Positions 1-11,639 of a stretch of 64,000 nucleotides of DNA are shown here, piece after piece; positions within the stretch are counted from its first letter, which is position 1, and every line of letters starts with the position of its first letter. The position numbers and the translations under genes were made by a program. This DNA comes from Diphasiastrum complanatum. Lineage: Eukaryota > Streptophyta > Lycopodiopsida > Lycopodiales > Lycopodiaceae. The stretch covers positions 4,882,806-4,946,805 of the forward strand of contig CM055108.1 in NCBI GenBank assembly GCA_029204225.1. The letters are read 5' to 3'. Under the pieces are notes generated by a model. It was not told where the DNA came from, ran no database searches, and saw nothing but the letters and a program-made list of their open reading frames with translations.

Positions 1-983
1 GTGATGCATGCCTGAAGGGTAAGATGTCATGCACTCCATTTGTCAAGGACTCCTACAAAATGACTAAGATTCTAGAGTTAGTCCATTCTAACATTTGTGG
101 GCCTTTCAATGTGATCTCAGTAGGAAGCTCAAAATATCACATTACCTTCATTGATGATTATAGTAAATTTGTCAGAGTGTATTTTATTCAGAATAAATCA
201 GAAGCCCTTGACAAATTCACAGAGTATGTGAATTGAACAGAGAGATGCACTGGCAACAAAGTGAAGCAGATTAGGACAGATCAAGGTGGCGAATACATCT
301 CAAATTGCTTTACTGACTTTTGCAATGATCGTGGTATCATTCATAGAAGGATCGTAGCTTACACACCGTAGCACGATGGTGTTGCAGAATGAAAGAATAG
401 AATTCTGATGGAAACTGCCAGATGCATGATTGGCCTACTCAAAAGTTCCAAGAGTACTGTGGGCTAAAGCAGTAGATATAGGCTGCTTATATTCATAATA
501 GGATGGGAAAGTCTAGTGTCCCTCACACAAAACCACACAAATTATGGTGGGGTAAAAAGCCCAACCTGTCTTACATCAGAATCTTTGGCTATGCAGCTTA
601 TCCACGTATCCCTGATAAGCTTCGAAAGAAACTTGATGAGAAAGCTGAACATGGATATTTGGTAGGATATGACAACAATTCGTCATACTACAGAGTCTAT
701 ATGCTAGACATGAACACTGTGAAAATAGTCAGGGATGTCAGATTTGATGAGAGCAAAACAATGGCTAACGATGATCCTATCAGCTATGAAGTTCTGGAAA
801 GACAGTACTATGATCTGCTGCCAGTGACAAAGGGAGTAGAAGACGAACATGGAAACAAAGATTTTCGAGTCGCTTCGCATTCAATTGACGAATATAAAAA
901 AAAAAATCGAGAGGCAGTCTTATGCTACATTGTTTTTAAACCAAGATGGTTTTGGATCTAGCAGAGCAGACAATCGCGAATTA
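1..983 (+). pseudogene. copia family A integrase fragment, cut by window edge
   Basis: This is the C-terminal part of a Ty1/copia integrase, closely matching the element at 17.06-18.0 kb. The zinc-binding tail, the HS(D/N) catalytic block (here NICGPF instead of SDIGGPF) and DQGGEYIS are visible. The glutamate block reads VAE then a TGA where VAERKN is expected. A TAG follows AYTP at about 369, exactly as in the 17.4-kb copy. From about 503 to 960 the frame is open again and carries the RIFGYAAY and LVGYDNNSSYY strand of the integrase C-terminal domain. Homology ends at about 980, where an inverted LTR fragment begins. Dead: the first catalytic Asp is Asn and there are several stops. Confidence 0.85.
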
Positions 984-2177
984 CAAGAGTGGTAGATTAG
1001 CCACGATCTAGAATACTTCGGCTGATGTCATAATATCTGATCAAATGTTTGTATTCCTTGGTATTTGACTGATCTTCTTGGTTGTTCATGGAGCAAGAAA
1101 GATTTTGTGTCACAAAACAATTTTGTGTCATGTATCGCAAAATTGTTCGTGAACAATTTTATTTTTTGTGTCTTTTCTGTCAAAAATGGAGTGGAGGACA
1201 TTTTGTTTCTTCATGGATCTGATAGCTTTACGGCTATATCAGACTATAAGAAGTTCTGACTACCAACTTTGAAGCTCTGATACCACTGATGGGAATCAGG
1301 CTCTGACTACTACTCATGAGAATTGAGCTCTAAAACCATTGATGTGAATCGAATGACAAAACAAAATGCGAATAAATTCGGATGGAGTTTACATATGTTT
1401 GCTAGTCACTGTCTGCTATATCATTCCTACAATCCTCCAGAATGTAGACAGACACTATTGACCTACGTTTTAGTTAATTCAGCATTCAACAAAAATGAAC
1501 TTATGTGCAAAATAGATAAGACAAGCGAATGAGATACACAAACAATAACCAGTCAATAATTCAATTGAGATCAGACAATTTAGAATGATATGTGCATAAT
1601 AGCTACAACATCATCTATTGATCCCCTTGGTTTAAGCACTGTGTGACAGACCCACACAGCACATTGGTGTGAGAGAAGCGATGTTCTCCCATGAACAGTG
1701 TCTCGCTTACTAGTGAATTTCTTATATCTTTGTGGATCCTGTTTTTAAAATTGTCTCGCTCACTAGCGGACTTCTCTATTCTCTATTTTGTCTATCTGGT
1801 CTTCTATGTCATTGGTGCATCTAGCAACTGCATATATTTAGAATAACATTCTTGATTAGATAGATTAAACAATCTAACACTATTCTCAGGTTACAAGAGC
1901 GGCATATTAGGCACGTCCTAACACTCTTATGCTGATGTCATCATATCATATCAGGAAACTGTATTCCATGGTACTTGTTTAATCTTCCTGGTTCTTGTGT
2001 GCGTCAGGTTCAAAAGTATTCGACCTTCGTGTGTCACAAACATTGTCCTTTCACGTCATTTGACCTTCTCCTGTTGTTCGTGAACATTTTGTTCTCGAGG
2101 TCTTCGTTTTCGAGATCTTCGATATTCTTTCGTCAAGTTGGGAGTCGAGAGCTAGCAGAGCTTTGGTAATAGAAACA
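984..2177 (-). repeat. Inverted LTR pieces of copia family A
   Basis: Read on the minus strand, 2177 to about 1284 matches the 14.28-15.4-kb LTR. It starts TGTTTCTA, passes the tandem gttcgcgaac/gaaagtc-type blocks, and reaches the conserved aaagcgaga...gtgtttctcccaca stretch. Beyond the primer site a short piece of leader (about 1283-1190) resembles that at 15.44 kb. Then 1190-984 repeats part of the same LTR again (gatgtca..., ggctaatct.cactcttgta). The arrangement is LTR, leader stub, LTR fragment, all inverted relative to the flanking integrase scrap. It is a collapsed element. Confidence 0.7.
1274..1338 (-). promoter_or_regulatory. Iterated primer-binding-site-like 12-mers
   Basis: On the minus strand tggtatcagagc, the complement of the plant initiator Met tRNA 3' end, lies at 1274-1285. 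Two degenerate copies follow at 1300-1311 and 1327-1338, spaced 26-27 bases apart and embedded in similar context (gaatc.ggctctga). This parallels the doubled site of the 14.3-20 kb element. Confidence 0.6.
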
Positions 2178-2425
2178 CTTTTGCAGTAATACGAACCTCA
2201 GCATGTAATGTGCATATGTGAATATTTTTTAATGGAATTGGCAGAACACTTTTCATATTGTAGCAATCCCAAATTCATATTGTAGCAATCCTTCATGGAT
2301 AAAGACATGGATGCTTTGATGTTGCCCCATGATGCTTTGATGTTGCCCCATGAGAGACATTACTTATACATACATTTCAATGTTTTCAACTCCTTTACAA
2401 GGTGCCATTGAATTTAAAAACTTCC
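2178..2425 (+). repeat. Inverted copy of the 13.17-13.39 kb segment
   Basis: The reverse complement of this stretch closely matches 13165-13390. Shared landmarks are tgttctgccaattccatt, cacatatgcacattacatgc and the gacattacttatacatac block. Similarity stops near the ggtgccattga at about 2410. A short frame beginning ATGGATGCTTTGATG is kept in both copies. Both copies sit beside family A LTR ends. Confidence 0.75.
2310..2351 (+). repeat. 21-bp tandem duplication
   Basis: Two exact copies of gatgctttgatgttgcccca plus t lie side by side. The copy at 13.2 kb has only one unit, so the duplication arose after the two segments separated. The length is a multiple of three. Confidence 0.9.
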
Positions 2426-3040
2426 ATGGTTTTTTACTGTAAACTTTTACCCTCCAAATGTCTCTTTATAGTCTTGCCATAATTTGTTCGTGAAAATATC
2501 CATGAAAGTATTTTATGGTCCTCTTTCAAGACCTGTAGAGAAGCAAGTAATGCATGACATATTAATAAAAAATGGCAATGTATGAAATTTTAATAACGAT
2601 ACTTAAAATATTCAATCTGAGTAGTAGAGACATTGAATCTAGTCACAATATTAGTACGATTTTTTATTATGGAGGAAAACCAAAGTTTGAACTTAGGTTT
2701 GGACTTGTTATAAAAGGATGTACTGGCACTGATCAAAATTCAACACATAAGATTCTACGAAAGGCTTTACCTTGAACCAACAAGCCAAACAAGAAGTTGT
2801 TATCATGATTCATGGAGACCGCTCTAATTGATCTTCTACATACAATATTGTGGTCCATTTCACTCTATATGATGTTTTGTATATAACTCCTTCAAAGAAA
2901 GGCCTTTACTCATTTATGCAAATACACTAAAGATGGGCAATGCTCAAAGGGTAGTTGATATTCTCCTCTTACACATTTAATGAGAGGAAGATTGACATTG
3001 TCCAAGACTACATCTACTTTAGAGACTAGAGTCAAGGTGT
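2426..3040. other. No recognisable gene
   Basis: AT-rich sequence with only short open stretches, without homology to other parts of the window that I could see. Confidence 0.6.
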
Positions 3041-4110
3041 TTAGTTTAAAAAATCTAGCATGAAAAAGGTGCTAGATATAGAAAACACATGGGCATTTAC
3101 AAGGCAATACCGCATATGGAGTCCTCTCTCCTGAGAAGCTTCCCGTGCTAGCTTTCCTGGTGACCATAGATCCCATCCATAAAGTGTAGCAAGTGAGATG
3201 ATGACTCGAATGCTTATCATCTTTGGTGCAAAGGTCTCATCATAGTCAATCCCTTGTTCTTGATATCCTTTTGCCGCTAACCTAGCCTTGTAGTTGTTGA
3301 TAGATCCATCTTGGTTTGTCTTCACCTTGAAGGATCCACTTGCATACAATAGCTTTCTTGTCCATAGGTAACTTCACCAATCTCCATGTTCCATTCTTCA
3401 TAAGAGCTTGATACTCAAGATCCATTGCTTGGATCCACTCCTCTTCTTTCCTTGTTTCATCTACACTTATAGGTTCATCAAAAGAGGTTGGAAAGCAACA
3501 TGATTTCTAGAGACTACTTGCTTACCCTTTTCATCATATGTGAGCCTTGAAGGTACTTGTCTTTCTCTTGATGTTCTCCTTGGCTTTTGACTTGATGAAG
3601 GTCCATCATCATCACCATCTTAAGTAGGATCCTTTACATCAACATCAAGAATGTTAGATCTATCCACATCACCATCAATAATGTTTGAAGACACTTTTGG
3701 AATGTTTCCCTCATCAAAAAATGACATCTCTACCAACAATCACTTTGCTGGTAGAAGGAATGTAAACCTTATAGGCTTTACTCACCTCACTATATCCAAC
3801 AAAAATACCTTTCCTTGAAGATGGATCCTCCTTGGTTCTATCATCAAGAGTAATATTGACATAGCATGTGCATCCAAAAGCTCTTAGAAAGTTGACACTC
3901 GGCCTCCTCTTGAATAGCATCTCAAAAGGTGTCATTCCATCCAAAATAGCACTCGGCCACCTATTGCACAAGATATTGGCGAACAACAAGGTTTGATCCC
4001 AAAATGGCTTATCAAGATTAGCACTTTACCTCATGTCTTTAGCACTTTCACATAAAGTCCTATTTTTCCTTTCAGCCACTCCATTTTGTTGTGGGGTCCT
4101 TAGTGTTGTA
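3041..4110 (-). pseudogene. copia family B pol fragment
   Basis: Minus-strand remnants of integrase C-terminus through early reverse transcriptase. Upstream part: PQQNG-side sequence, then ANILCNRWPSAILDG, FGCTCYVNITLDDRTKED and KGIFVGYSEVSKAYKVY (about 3989-3714). Downstream part: FKVKTNQDGSINNYKARL and IRVIISLATLYGWDLW (about 3340-3170). These are near-identical to the intact element at 38.0-42.0 kb, so this is an older copy of that family. Frameshifts and stops break it, and catalytic RT (YVDD) is missing because homology ends near 3160. Confidence 0.85.
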
Positions 4111-4234
4111 TACTCCCTCCTGTTGGTCATGTTGCAAACATGACAATATCATGCAAATTTCTTTAACCTTTGTCACAACTATGGGCATTTGTTCCCTGTG
4201 TGGTTGCCACCAAGTGAACTCTCTTCTAGAGTTA

Positions 4235-4793
4235 GCTAGGTGTGGAGTAAAGACCTTTGGCACCACAAGATCAATTGAGGTATGAAAAGAGGGCAAAGAA
4301 AGATTTACATGTGATCAAGATGATTGTGACTAATGAACTTCCCAAGGAAGTTGGTAAGTGCACAACATCAAGTGAGGCTTGGGAATCTTTGAAGAAGATT
4401 TATGAGTCCAAGTCTACGTCTAGGGTCCTAACCCTAAGGAGGCAAATTTTTTAAAGTCTTGAAAAGAAAGATAAAGGTGCTCATGCTTTTGTTTTGAGAG
4501 TGATGAATTTGCATGCATTAGTGAAAGTAGTAAGGAATTTTGGTGAATGAAGAGTTTAGGCTTCTATGAAGAGGAGGTGCATCTTCTATGTCTCAAGTTG
4601 GAGAGGAGGAAACTATGTTCATCAAAGGAAAATTAAAGGGCAAAGGAAAATGCAAGTGGTCTCAGGATCAAGATCAAGGTGAACCTTCTACTTTTGTTGG
4701 CAAGAAGAAAAATAGATCCAAGTTAGAATGCTTCTATTGTGGAGTCAAAGGGCATTTTGCAGGTGATTGCTTCAAGAAGAAGAGAGATTAAGG
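4235..4793 (+). pseudogene. copia family B gag fragment
   Basis: Plus-strand gag of the same family as the 38-kb element. It has the QLRYEKRAKKDLHVIKM helix region, SSEAWESLKKIYESKSTSR and a CCHC zinc knuckle CFYCGVKGHFAGDC near 4729-4770. It ends in a TAA after KKKRD. A deletion removes the middle (about 4455-4590). It lies head-to-head with the pol fragment of the same family at 3041-4110, so the pair is not a simple truncated element. Confidence 0.85.
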
Positions 4794-5762
4794 CGAGAAT
4801 CTAACTCTTTTGCCTTCTTTACAATCGTCTCTTTCCTCCTAGAGAAGATCTATGGAGCCTTTGGGAGGACAATTCTATTCCCAATCATTTGTAACCATAA
4901 ATCGGCCATCTTGTCCATTTCCTTCAAGTCATCTCGTGTAGCTTTTTTATCTTTGCACATATCAAGTGCTCCCAAATTATGCGTGCTACATTCTTGAATA
5001 TGTGCATTGGTTCCAAAAGATGGTTTATCATCATTTCTCCCCAATACGAATGTTCATGAAATATTGATAACATGTTCATACTAGTGATCAATCGAAAGGT
5101 ATTTGATACTTAGCCAAGGATAAATGTTGTAATTCTCGAGGATAACCAGCCAAGTTGACCATGATGTGGAGTGCAATCAAAATGCAAATATCGCCAACCA
5201 AATGCAAATATCGAGAATCACCCTAAGCTCTCACTAGGTCGCATCCACATGCTTCCATGTTGGACAATCAGCAGGGATCCACCTAGTATCATGGAAGGAA
5301 CGAATGCTTGAATGTCATCTCATAAGCTATGCTATGGACTATATGACATTTGAACATAAACTTGCATTTGAACATATGACATATCATAGGTATGATGGAA
5401 AAATGCCTTACCAATTTGGCTGGTATGGTGTCTCCTATAGATCTTGTCTAAATCTATGTGAAACATGTATTGCATTGATTTCTGCAGGAATTCATAATAT
5501 GTGCAAATGGAGAACTTGTTTTTTGGATTCAAGATTGATAAGATGTTTTTAATTGTATGAGATTCTTCTAAGGATTGTGTTTAAAGTCCAGTTAAAAGAT
5601 GTAAGGGATAAGAAATTAGAAAATGTTCTTGTAGTAGGAAAAATACTGATTACGAATCCGATTGATTTGTATCAAATCTAGGATGTTCCATTACAAGAAA
5701 GAGTTTGTTGAAACTTGGTTCATATTCCTTGACATTTGGGTTCATCTTGATCTTGGCAGGAA
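4794..5762. other. No recognisable gene
   Basis: Mixed sequence with short chance ORFs on both strands (for example around 5304-5552). No domain, repeat or splice structure could be supported. Confidence 0.55.
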
Positions 5763-6785
5763 CTAAGATCCGTGAGTGATGCAAGGATTGAAATTCACTA
5801 TAAATATATATTCTTCTGTGGTAATCTCTGATTGAGATTTTGGGCTACAAAATGGCACTCTTTGAGAAATACCCTTTCTTAGAGCTAACTGAGTAATATT
5901 ATTCTCAGTTAATAATGTGTCTTTACGGGTGTGAGAAATATGCTTAATCTCTTTCTTATAATAATGATTATTATCTAATAATTGTTTAGAAGTTATATTG
6001 GGCATTCTAGAGCCAAAATCTTCCACTATGTCATGTGAACGATGTCTAAGTGGCGATGGGTCTCTAGGTATCTCACTACTTATAACTGGATCTGAGAACG
6101 TTACTTCAACTTTCGCTTTATCTATCGCATTTTTCACGGATTTCATTTTCTTGATTTTCTTCTTATCTCTAAGAGTTGAAACATCTTTACTACATCTAGA
6201 AGTTACTTTATTTATTTCTACATCAAAATTAGGCCATTCTTGGTCTTGATTTTGTAATTCTGACACTACTGCTATCCTTTGAACTACCATGTTAGTGTTA
6301 GTTTTAGATGGTTGTATCTCATCTTCTCTAGGCGAATTTACAAACCTCGGTTTAGATCACGGATGTTGTGGCTGAGGACATTTAGTAGTGACATGCCCTT
6401 TGCCATTACAATTAGCACAGAGTGGCACATATCCTACTGACCTCCTGGGTTCAGTGCAATTAGGCGAAAAGTGACCTGGGGCTCTGCAATTGTAACACGG
6501 ATCTTTTACTCTGGGTGGAGGAGTGGAATCTCTTGTCCCTCCTCTACAAATATGGTGTATTGTTGACCAGTATGTGGTTTTAGTATAGAATGCTTTTGGT
6601 TATAAGGAGTTGCAATATAAGCTACCTCCTCATGGTTATTGACTAGACAGAGGAATAAATTCTCTTCTAAATAATTAGTCTATAAATTGGGACAATTAGT
6701 CTTCGAGTGACCTTCCTTCCCACAAGCGGTACACCAAACATTGGTATTAGATTTCACTTTCTTACGCTTGGCCTTAATGTCGGAC
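5763..6785 (-). pseudogene. gypsy gag C-terminal region, inverted
   Basis: On the minus strand three CCHC zinc knuckles are readable: CTACGKEGHSKTNC (about 6735-6690), CYNCRAPGHFSPNC (about 6500-6455) and CANCNGKGHVTTKC (about 6430-6385). A linker follows with SDPVISSEIPRDPSPLRHRS and NNHYYKKEIKHI. The 60-kb element has the same linker (SDPIISNEIPRDPSPLR, NQYYTKEIKQF) on the plus strand, joined directly to protease. Here protease lies on the opposite strand starting at about 6785, so this block has been inverted within the element. Stops are scattered through it. Confidence 0.85.
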
Positions 6786-7340
6786 ATTTGCAAAGGAAAA
6801 AGAAAAGGAAAGTTAAGTTGCCACTAGTCAATGTAGGACTGGTAAACTATGGCGACGAAGGTCAACCCGAGATTCAGGTAGTAATCAATGGCTGCGTTTT
6901 AGATAGTGTACCTATAGATTATGGATCTAGTGTAAATATAATGACCGAAGAAACCACATATGAGTTAGGCATTCACCATAGAATAGCACCCACATTAAGA
7001 CATTTGAGGTTAGCTGATGCAACTAGAAGATCATCAATAGGGAAATTGTCTCAAGTAATAGTCTACATTGGAGACCATAACTTTCTAGTGGACTTTATTA
7101 TATTAAAAACTACAAGAGAGTCATCGTATAAAGTATTCTTAGGACGGCCATGTATCTACCAAGCCGATGTCATAACTCACTGGAAGAAGAAGGAAATTAC
7201 CTTCAGAGATCAAATGGAGACATCAGCAGGAAAAAGTCATAAAAGAATTATGGTATCTTGGGAGAAGGATAATACGAAGGTGAGACACCTACATCTTCCT
7301 CAAGCTATACTTCAGAGGATGAAGGAGTTCAGTCCGTAAG
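6786..7340 (+). pseudogene. gypsy retropepsin-like protease region
   Basis: A plus-strand open stretch carries LPLVNVGLVNYGDEGQPEI, then an aspartic-protease core IDYGSSVNIM (the usual DSG is DYG), and later ADATRRSSIGKLSQVIVYIG and FIILKTTRESSYKVFLGRP. The 61.3-kb copy has the intact IDSGSSVNIM. The Ser-to-Tyr change next to the catalytic Asp suggests a dead enzyme. The frame ends near 7339, followed directly by RNase H-like sequence, so nearly all of reverse transcriptase has been deleted. Confidence 0.8.
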
Positions 7341-7344
7341 GACT

Positions 7345-7545
7345 GAGGAAGGGAAGAGGTTCGTATTAGAAAAGAATTATTCTGCTATAGAGCGTGAAGC
7401 ACTAGGAATGATTTATTCAGTAAAGAAATTTAGACATTATCTTTTAGGATACTCTTTTGTTTTTCATGTAGATCACTATGCATTGAAACATTTAGAGAAT
7501 AAACCTGATCTTTCAAATAGAGTAGGTAGATGGGTATTGGTTATT
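7345..7545 (+). pseudogene. gypsy RNase H fragment
   Basis: Translation gives KNYSAIEREALGMIYSVKKF, HYLLGYSFVFHVDHYALKHL and ENKPDLSNRVGRWVL. This is the typical tail of the gypsy RT/RNase H domain (E-REALA, F-TDH-AL, GRV-RW). The domain joins protease sequence with no RT palm between them. A frameshift follows near 7545. Confidence 0.75.
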
Positions 7546-8950
7546 AGGTGAGTTTAATTATGAAGTAGAATTAAGGAGAAGCAAGGATCATCAAAATGCT
7601 GATTATATATTCCGCATCCAAATAAAAAATTAGTTTGATTCTATTTTTGATGAATTTCAAGATGAACATATAATGTGTATCCAATCGGAAACATCAATTT
7701 ATATGGACATTATTAACTTTTTACAAGACCAGATTTATCCTGATCATTTTAATAAACATCAAAATATTGTTTTTCTTTCAAAAGTAGGACCCTATATGAT
7801 TATAAATCAAATATTGTATAAATTAGGAGCCGACGATAATCTTCGTCGATGTTTAGAACCCACCGAAATCGTCACTGTAGTATGTGCGCTTCATGAAGAA
7901 GATTCGGGGGGCCACTATCCTCTCTAAATTACTACAAGAAAGATCCTTAACGCTAAGTATTGGTGGCCTACCATCTATAGAGATGTTAAATTATTCATTC
8001 AAAAATGTGATGCATGTCAGAGGATGGGGAAACGAAACCTAGCTTCACGACACATTGGCCACTTACTCCGATTATTCCCTTAGCACCTTTTGAGAAGTGG
8101 GGGATAGATTTTGTAGAGCCTATCAAACCCATCACTCATAAAACTAATCGACGTTACATTCTTGTTGCTAAGGACTATGCTACCAAGATGGTAGAGGCCG
8201 AAGCCATAGTTAAAAACGATGCTAAGACTATAGCAAAGTTTTTATTTCAAAACATTATCATACGTTATGGATGTCCCTTAGAACTCGTTAGTAATAGGGG
8301 AACCCACTTCCTTAATCAGACCATCGAGGCTATGTTGTCATATTTTTCCATTACACATCGTCAAACCACTCCATATAATCCTAAATCAAATGGACTTACA
8401 TAGCAGGCAAATGAAATTTTGTGCAAAATTCTGAATAAAGTAACGGAAATGCATTCTTCTGATTGGGATTAGAAGTTACCATTTGTCTTATGGGCATCTA
8501 ACTGCTGAGAATATCACAACTAGACAGACTCCTTACTATCTTGTGTATGGAATGCATCGCATATTACCAATAGAATTTGAGTTCCAATATTTTGCATTAG
8601 CAATGAAGAGCGAATGGATGAATACGATAGTCTTTGAGAGCGGATGATAGCTTTGATGCAACTGGAGGAGGATCGTTGTCTTTCATTATTTGAGACTGAA
8701 CGAGTTCAGATAAAAGAAAATAAATTTTTGATCAATCTATTAAAAAAATAAAAATAAACGTGGAGGCTATGTGTTTTTGTATGACAACAGACAAATGTTG
8801 TTTCCTGGAAAATTACGCACGAGATGGATGGGATCTTACAAAGTCATAGAAGTTTTTAACAACGGATCACTCCAGTTAGCCGATCTTGAAGGACATTTAC
8901 TTGATACTTGAGTAAATGGCTCAAGAGTGAAGTACTTCTATGACTAATTT
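7546..8950 (+). pseudogene. gypsy integrase
   Basis: Order: the tail of RNase H (FNYEVELRRSKDHQNADYI), the zinc domain (EEDSGGHYPL, ITTRKIL, YWWPTIYRDVKLFIQKCDAC), and a DDE core from about 8014. The first Asp is in WGIDFVEPI. The second block reads LVSNRGTHFLN, with Asn where Asp is expected. The glutamate block reads NGLT then TAG where NGLTE is normal. So two of three catalytic residues are lost. The C-terminal domain is at about 8760-8945 (LFPGKLRTRWMGSYKVIEVF, GSRVKYFYD). Several frameshifts are present. Confidence 0.8.
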
Positions 8951-9749
8951 CCGATGAATATGATGAAGTTCAGTTTTTTTCAAAACCTGCAAAATTTGTG
9001 ACATTGTTTACATTTTATGCAACTCGTTATTTTCTATTTTGAAACTAGGAAAAACCCGATACTTTCATTCCATCCTTTACCTTTGGGATATTTGCAAAAA
9101 AAAACAATATTTCGGTAGTACGTTGCATATCCATTTGTCATGTCTGTTTGTTTCCACCATGTTTCCATGTTTACAACATATTGGAAATATGCGAAAAACC
9201 CGACACCTTTGTTCCAATAATTTCCATTATTATTTGCGAAATATGCGACACTATTTTGAATTTACTATTCTAGTACATGTACCATTTTGGGAAAGCGAAC
9301 ATTGCAACACTTGAACTTTCACATTTTTTGCTCATACGTTTTAATGAAAAAAGCGACAATCTTTGCTGCCAACATCATATACATTGTTTCATAGATTGTG
9401 TATATTATTTAGTTTCGTAGTTCATAACTCATGAATACCGAATTGAACTTTTGCAAACTGAGCGAAGCATTTGTGTATTTTATTTTATTTTTTTATTATT
9501 TATTTTTTTTAGGACTAGATATTTATTTTTGAACGTACTTTTTAAGTGAGAACACACTTTCATTATTTAGTATCAGTCTAATCTGCCGATATATCGTTAA
9601 TTTGCTGAACACTTTTGTTTTTTCGGTCATTCTCACTCTGTTTCATTTTGCGATCGTTAAGCTTTTATTTTCCTTACGATCCAACGTGTTCACATCTACC
9701 ATTGCTGATTCTATGCTACTATCGTCATGGTGATTGTATTCAACCAGTC
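8951..9749 (+). other. Spacer between integrase and extra reading frame
   Basis: AT-rich, with no domain. It contains loosely repeated phrases such as aggaaaaacccgatacttt / gcgaaaaacccgacaccttt (about 9046 and 9190), suggesting a diverged internal duplication. Confidence 0.5.
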
Positions 9750-10971
9750 TTATCGGTTTTGCAACCACTAGCCATAGAAGCACGAATTGAATGACTGCTT
9801 CAATTCGATCCAGCAGTAATTCTCATAGATTTATGCCATGAGCTAATTCAAAATTTGAGCAAAACAAAGGATGGACATATTTCCACCATTGTCCATAATC
9901 AAGACATTGTCATCACAAAGGGATTCTATTGTCATGTCTTGGGCTTGCCTATGGACAGTAGTATTCCTGTCACTAAGATTGACTTCATCCCCAAGAGCGG
10001 AGCTTTTCAAGAGGAAGCTTATCTGGAGAAGAGGGGATATAAGCTCTCATAAATTAGAGACCCCAATCTCAAGAGGTTTGTGTGTTTCGCTCTTACTTCC
10101 ATTTTCTTACCGGAGCAAGAATACACCATTTCCAATAAGAATATGAAATACTTGCTGAGAGCTTTGAATGGAGAACCCATTGCCTTCGGACATATTGCTT
10201 TTAAGCAATTCTGTAAATTAGTAAAGGATAAGCAATTTTCCAGGCTTGGATTGCAGTTTGGTATTCTATGTATGCATGCCGGTGTTTTGTCTATGCAAGA
10301 AGATATCATAATTGCACCGGTGCTGCCACATTTAGCCCCTTCTATTGAGGGTGACTCACAAATGAGAATATCAAAGGTGACCTCTATTGAGATTGCAGTG
10401 TCATCACCATCAACCCAACAGAATGAAAGCTCGGTGAGGATGTCTTTGCCATCATCCCAGTACAAGCCGCTTTCCAGTATAGAAAGGGGCCAAAAAGTAG
10501 AGAAAGGAATAGAGATTATTGCTAAGCAGGAGCAAATCCAAGAAGATATCTAGCAAGAGCCAGTAAAAGAAGATGAATTTTTTTTTGATATTCAGTAGGA
10601 AAATGCCGATGACATTGAGTCGCCAATCCTGGATAAAAAACTATATTTGAAGACCTTTGGCAATTGTTGTTAGACAACCAGGCAACCATTACTTCGTCCG
10701 TCTAGAAAAGGTCTCTTTACACCAGAGGGGATTGTGAAGCGTAAGAACAAGGTAGTGTATTTACTATTGAGGACAGAATTTCAAGCATTTCAGTAGGAAC
10801 TAGCCTCCTTTCTACTTCCTTTCTATAGTCCAGGACTCCAGTGGAGAATGGATTACCTCCTTCTACCAAAACTTTTTGGCTATACTAAAGACCAATGGGA
10901 AAGCCTTTGGACTTTCACTAATCTAAACACTTTTTGGGCTAAGTTAACAATGAGCTATGTGTTTAGATAAC
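9750..10971 (+). pseudogene. Extra gypsy reading frame downstream of integrase
   Basis: One frame stays coding-like for about 400 codons, interrupted only by single stops at about 9792, 10050, 10551, 10596, 10668 and 10794. Most are TAG in a Gln-rich context, such as DIQ-TAG-EN. Recognisable phrases are GFYCHVLGLPMDSSIP, YLLRALNGEPIAFGHIAFK and FYSPGLQWRMDYLLLPKLFG. It lies between integrase and the 3' LTR, the position of the env-like or accessory ORF of Athila-type plant gypsy elements. I do not recognise a domain, and no signal peptide or membrane segment is obvious. It probably was a functional accessory protein. Confidence 0.55.
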
Positions 10972-11032
10972 GAACTTGTCTGATACTTAATTCACTAATT
11001 TTGTGGAAATCTATAACCACTAGGCTACCACA
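10935..11032 (+). repeat. 3' LTR remnant of the gypsy element
   Basis: The stretch from atgagctatgtgtttagataa to ctaggctaccaca matches the end of the LTR at 59.47-59.91 kb, with the middle deleted. It ends ...CCACA at 11032, the same LTR end that precedes the primer site at 59919. Confidence 0.65.
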
Positions 11033-11560
11033 TGCTACAACAAGGATCGATAAATTCTATCGAACCAGGCCCTTGGAGCTTGCTTCATTTCGGAAAGAGC
11101 TTTTTGCAATTTGCATACCTTGTGTTCTTGGCCTTGAAGGATGTAACCTTCTGGTTGATAGATATAGATATCTTCTTGTATGTATCCATTCAGAAATGTT
11201 GTTTGAACATCCATCTGGTGAACTTCCACATCTTTGGCAACTGTGATAGAAAGTAATGATCGAATTGACTGAAGTCTTACTACTGGACTGAACGTCTCAG
11301 TGTAGTCAATCCCATATGTTTGTTCATATCCTATGACGACTAGTCGAGCTTTTCATTTGGTTGTCAAACCATCTGGATTGAGCTTCAACTTGAGAATCCA
11401 CTTTAAATCGATAATCTTCTCGTCAGAAGGACCCTTAACAAGATGCTAGGTCTTGTTTTTTGTAGTGGGTTTCTTTTCTTGCCTAACCTGAATCCAAGAT
11501 CTAGTCAATCTAGCATCACAGAGATGAAGTTAATTGTCACGCGTAGGTTCGTTCCCATGA
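11033..11560 (-). pseudogene. copia family C reverse transcriptase fragment
   Basis: The minus strand encodes VEVHQMDVQTTFLNGYIQED, YQPEGYILQGQEHKVCKLQ and SEMKQAPRAWFDRIY (11229-11035). These are RT motifs upstream of the YVDD box. Weaker upstream RT sequence (YGIDYTETFSPVVRLQSIR-like) continues to about 11560 with stops and a frameshift. It belongs to a different family from A and B. Confidence 0.8.
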
Positions 11561-11639
11561 GACCGATAGTATAGTTCAGATTTCAACATGAATGGAGGAT
11601 CCAAATCTAACTCTAACATTCATTAACCCTACGATCCAT

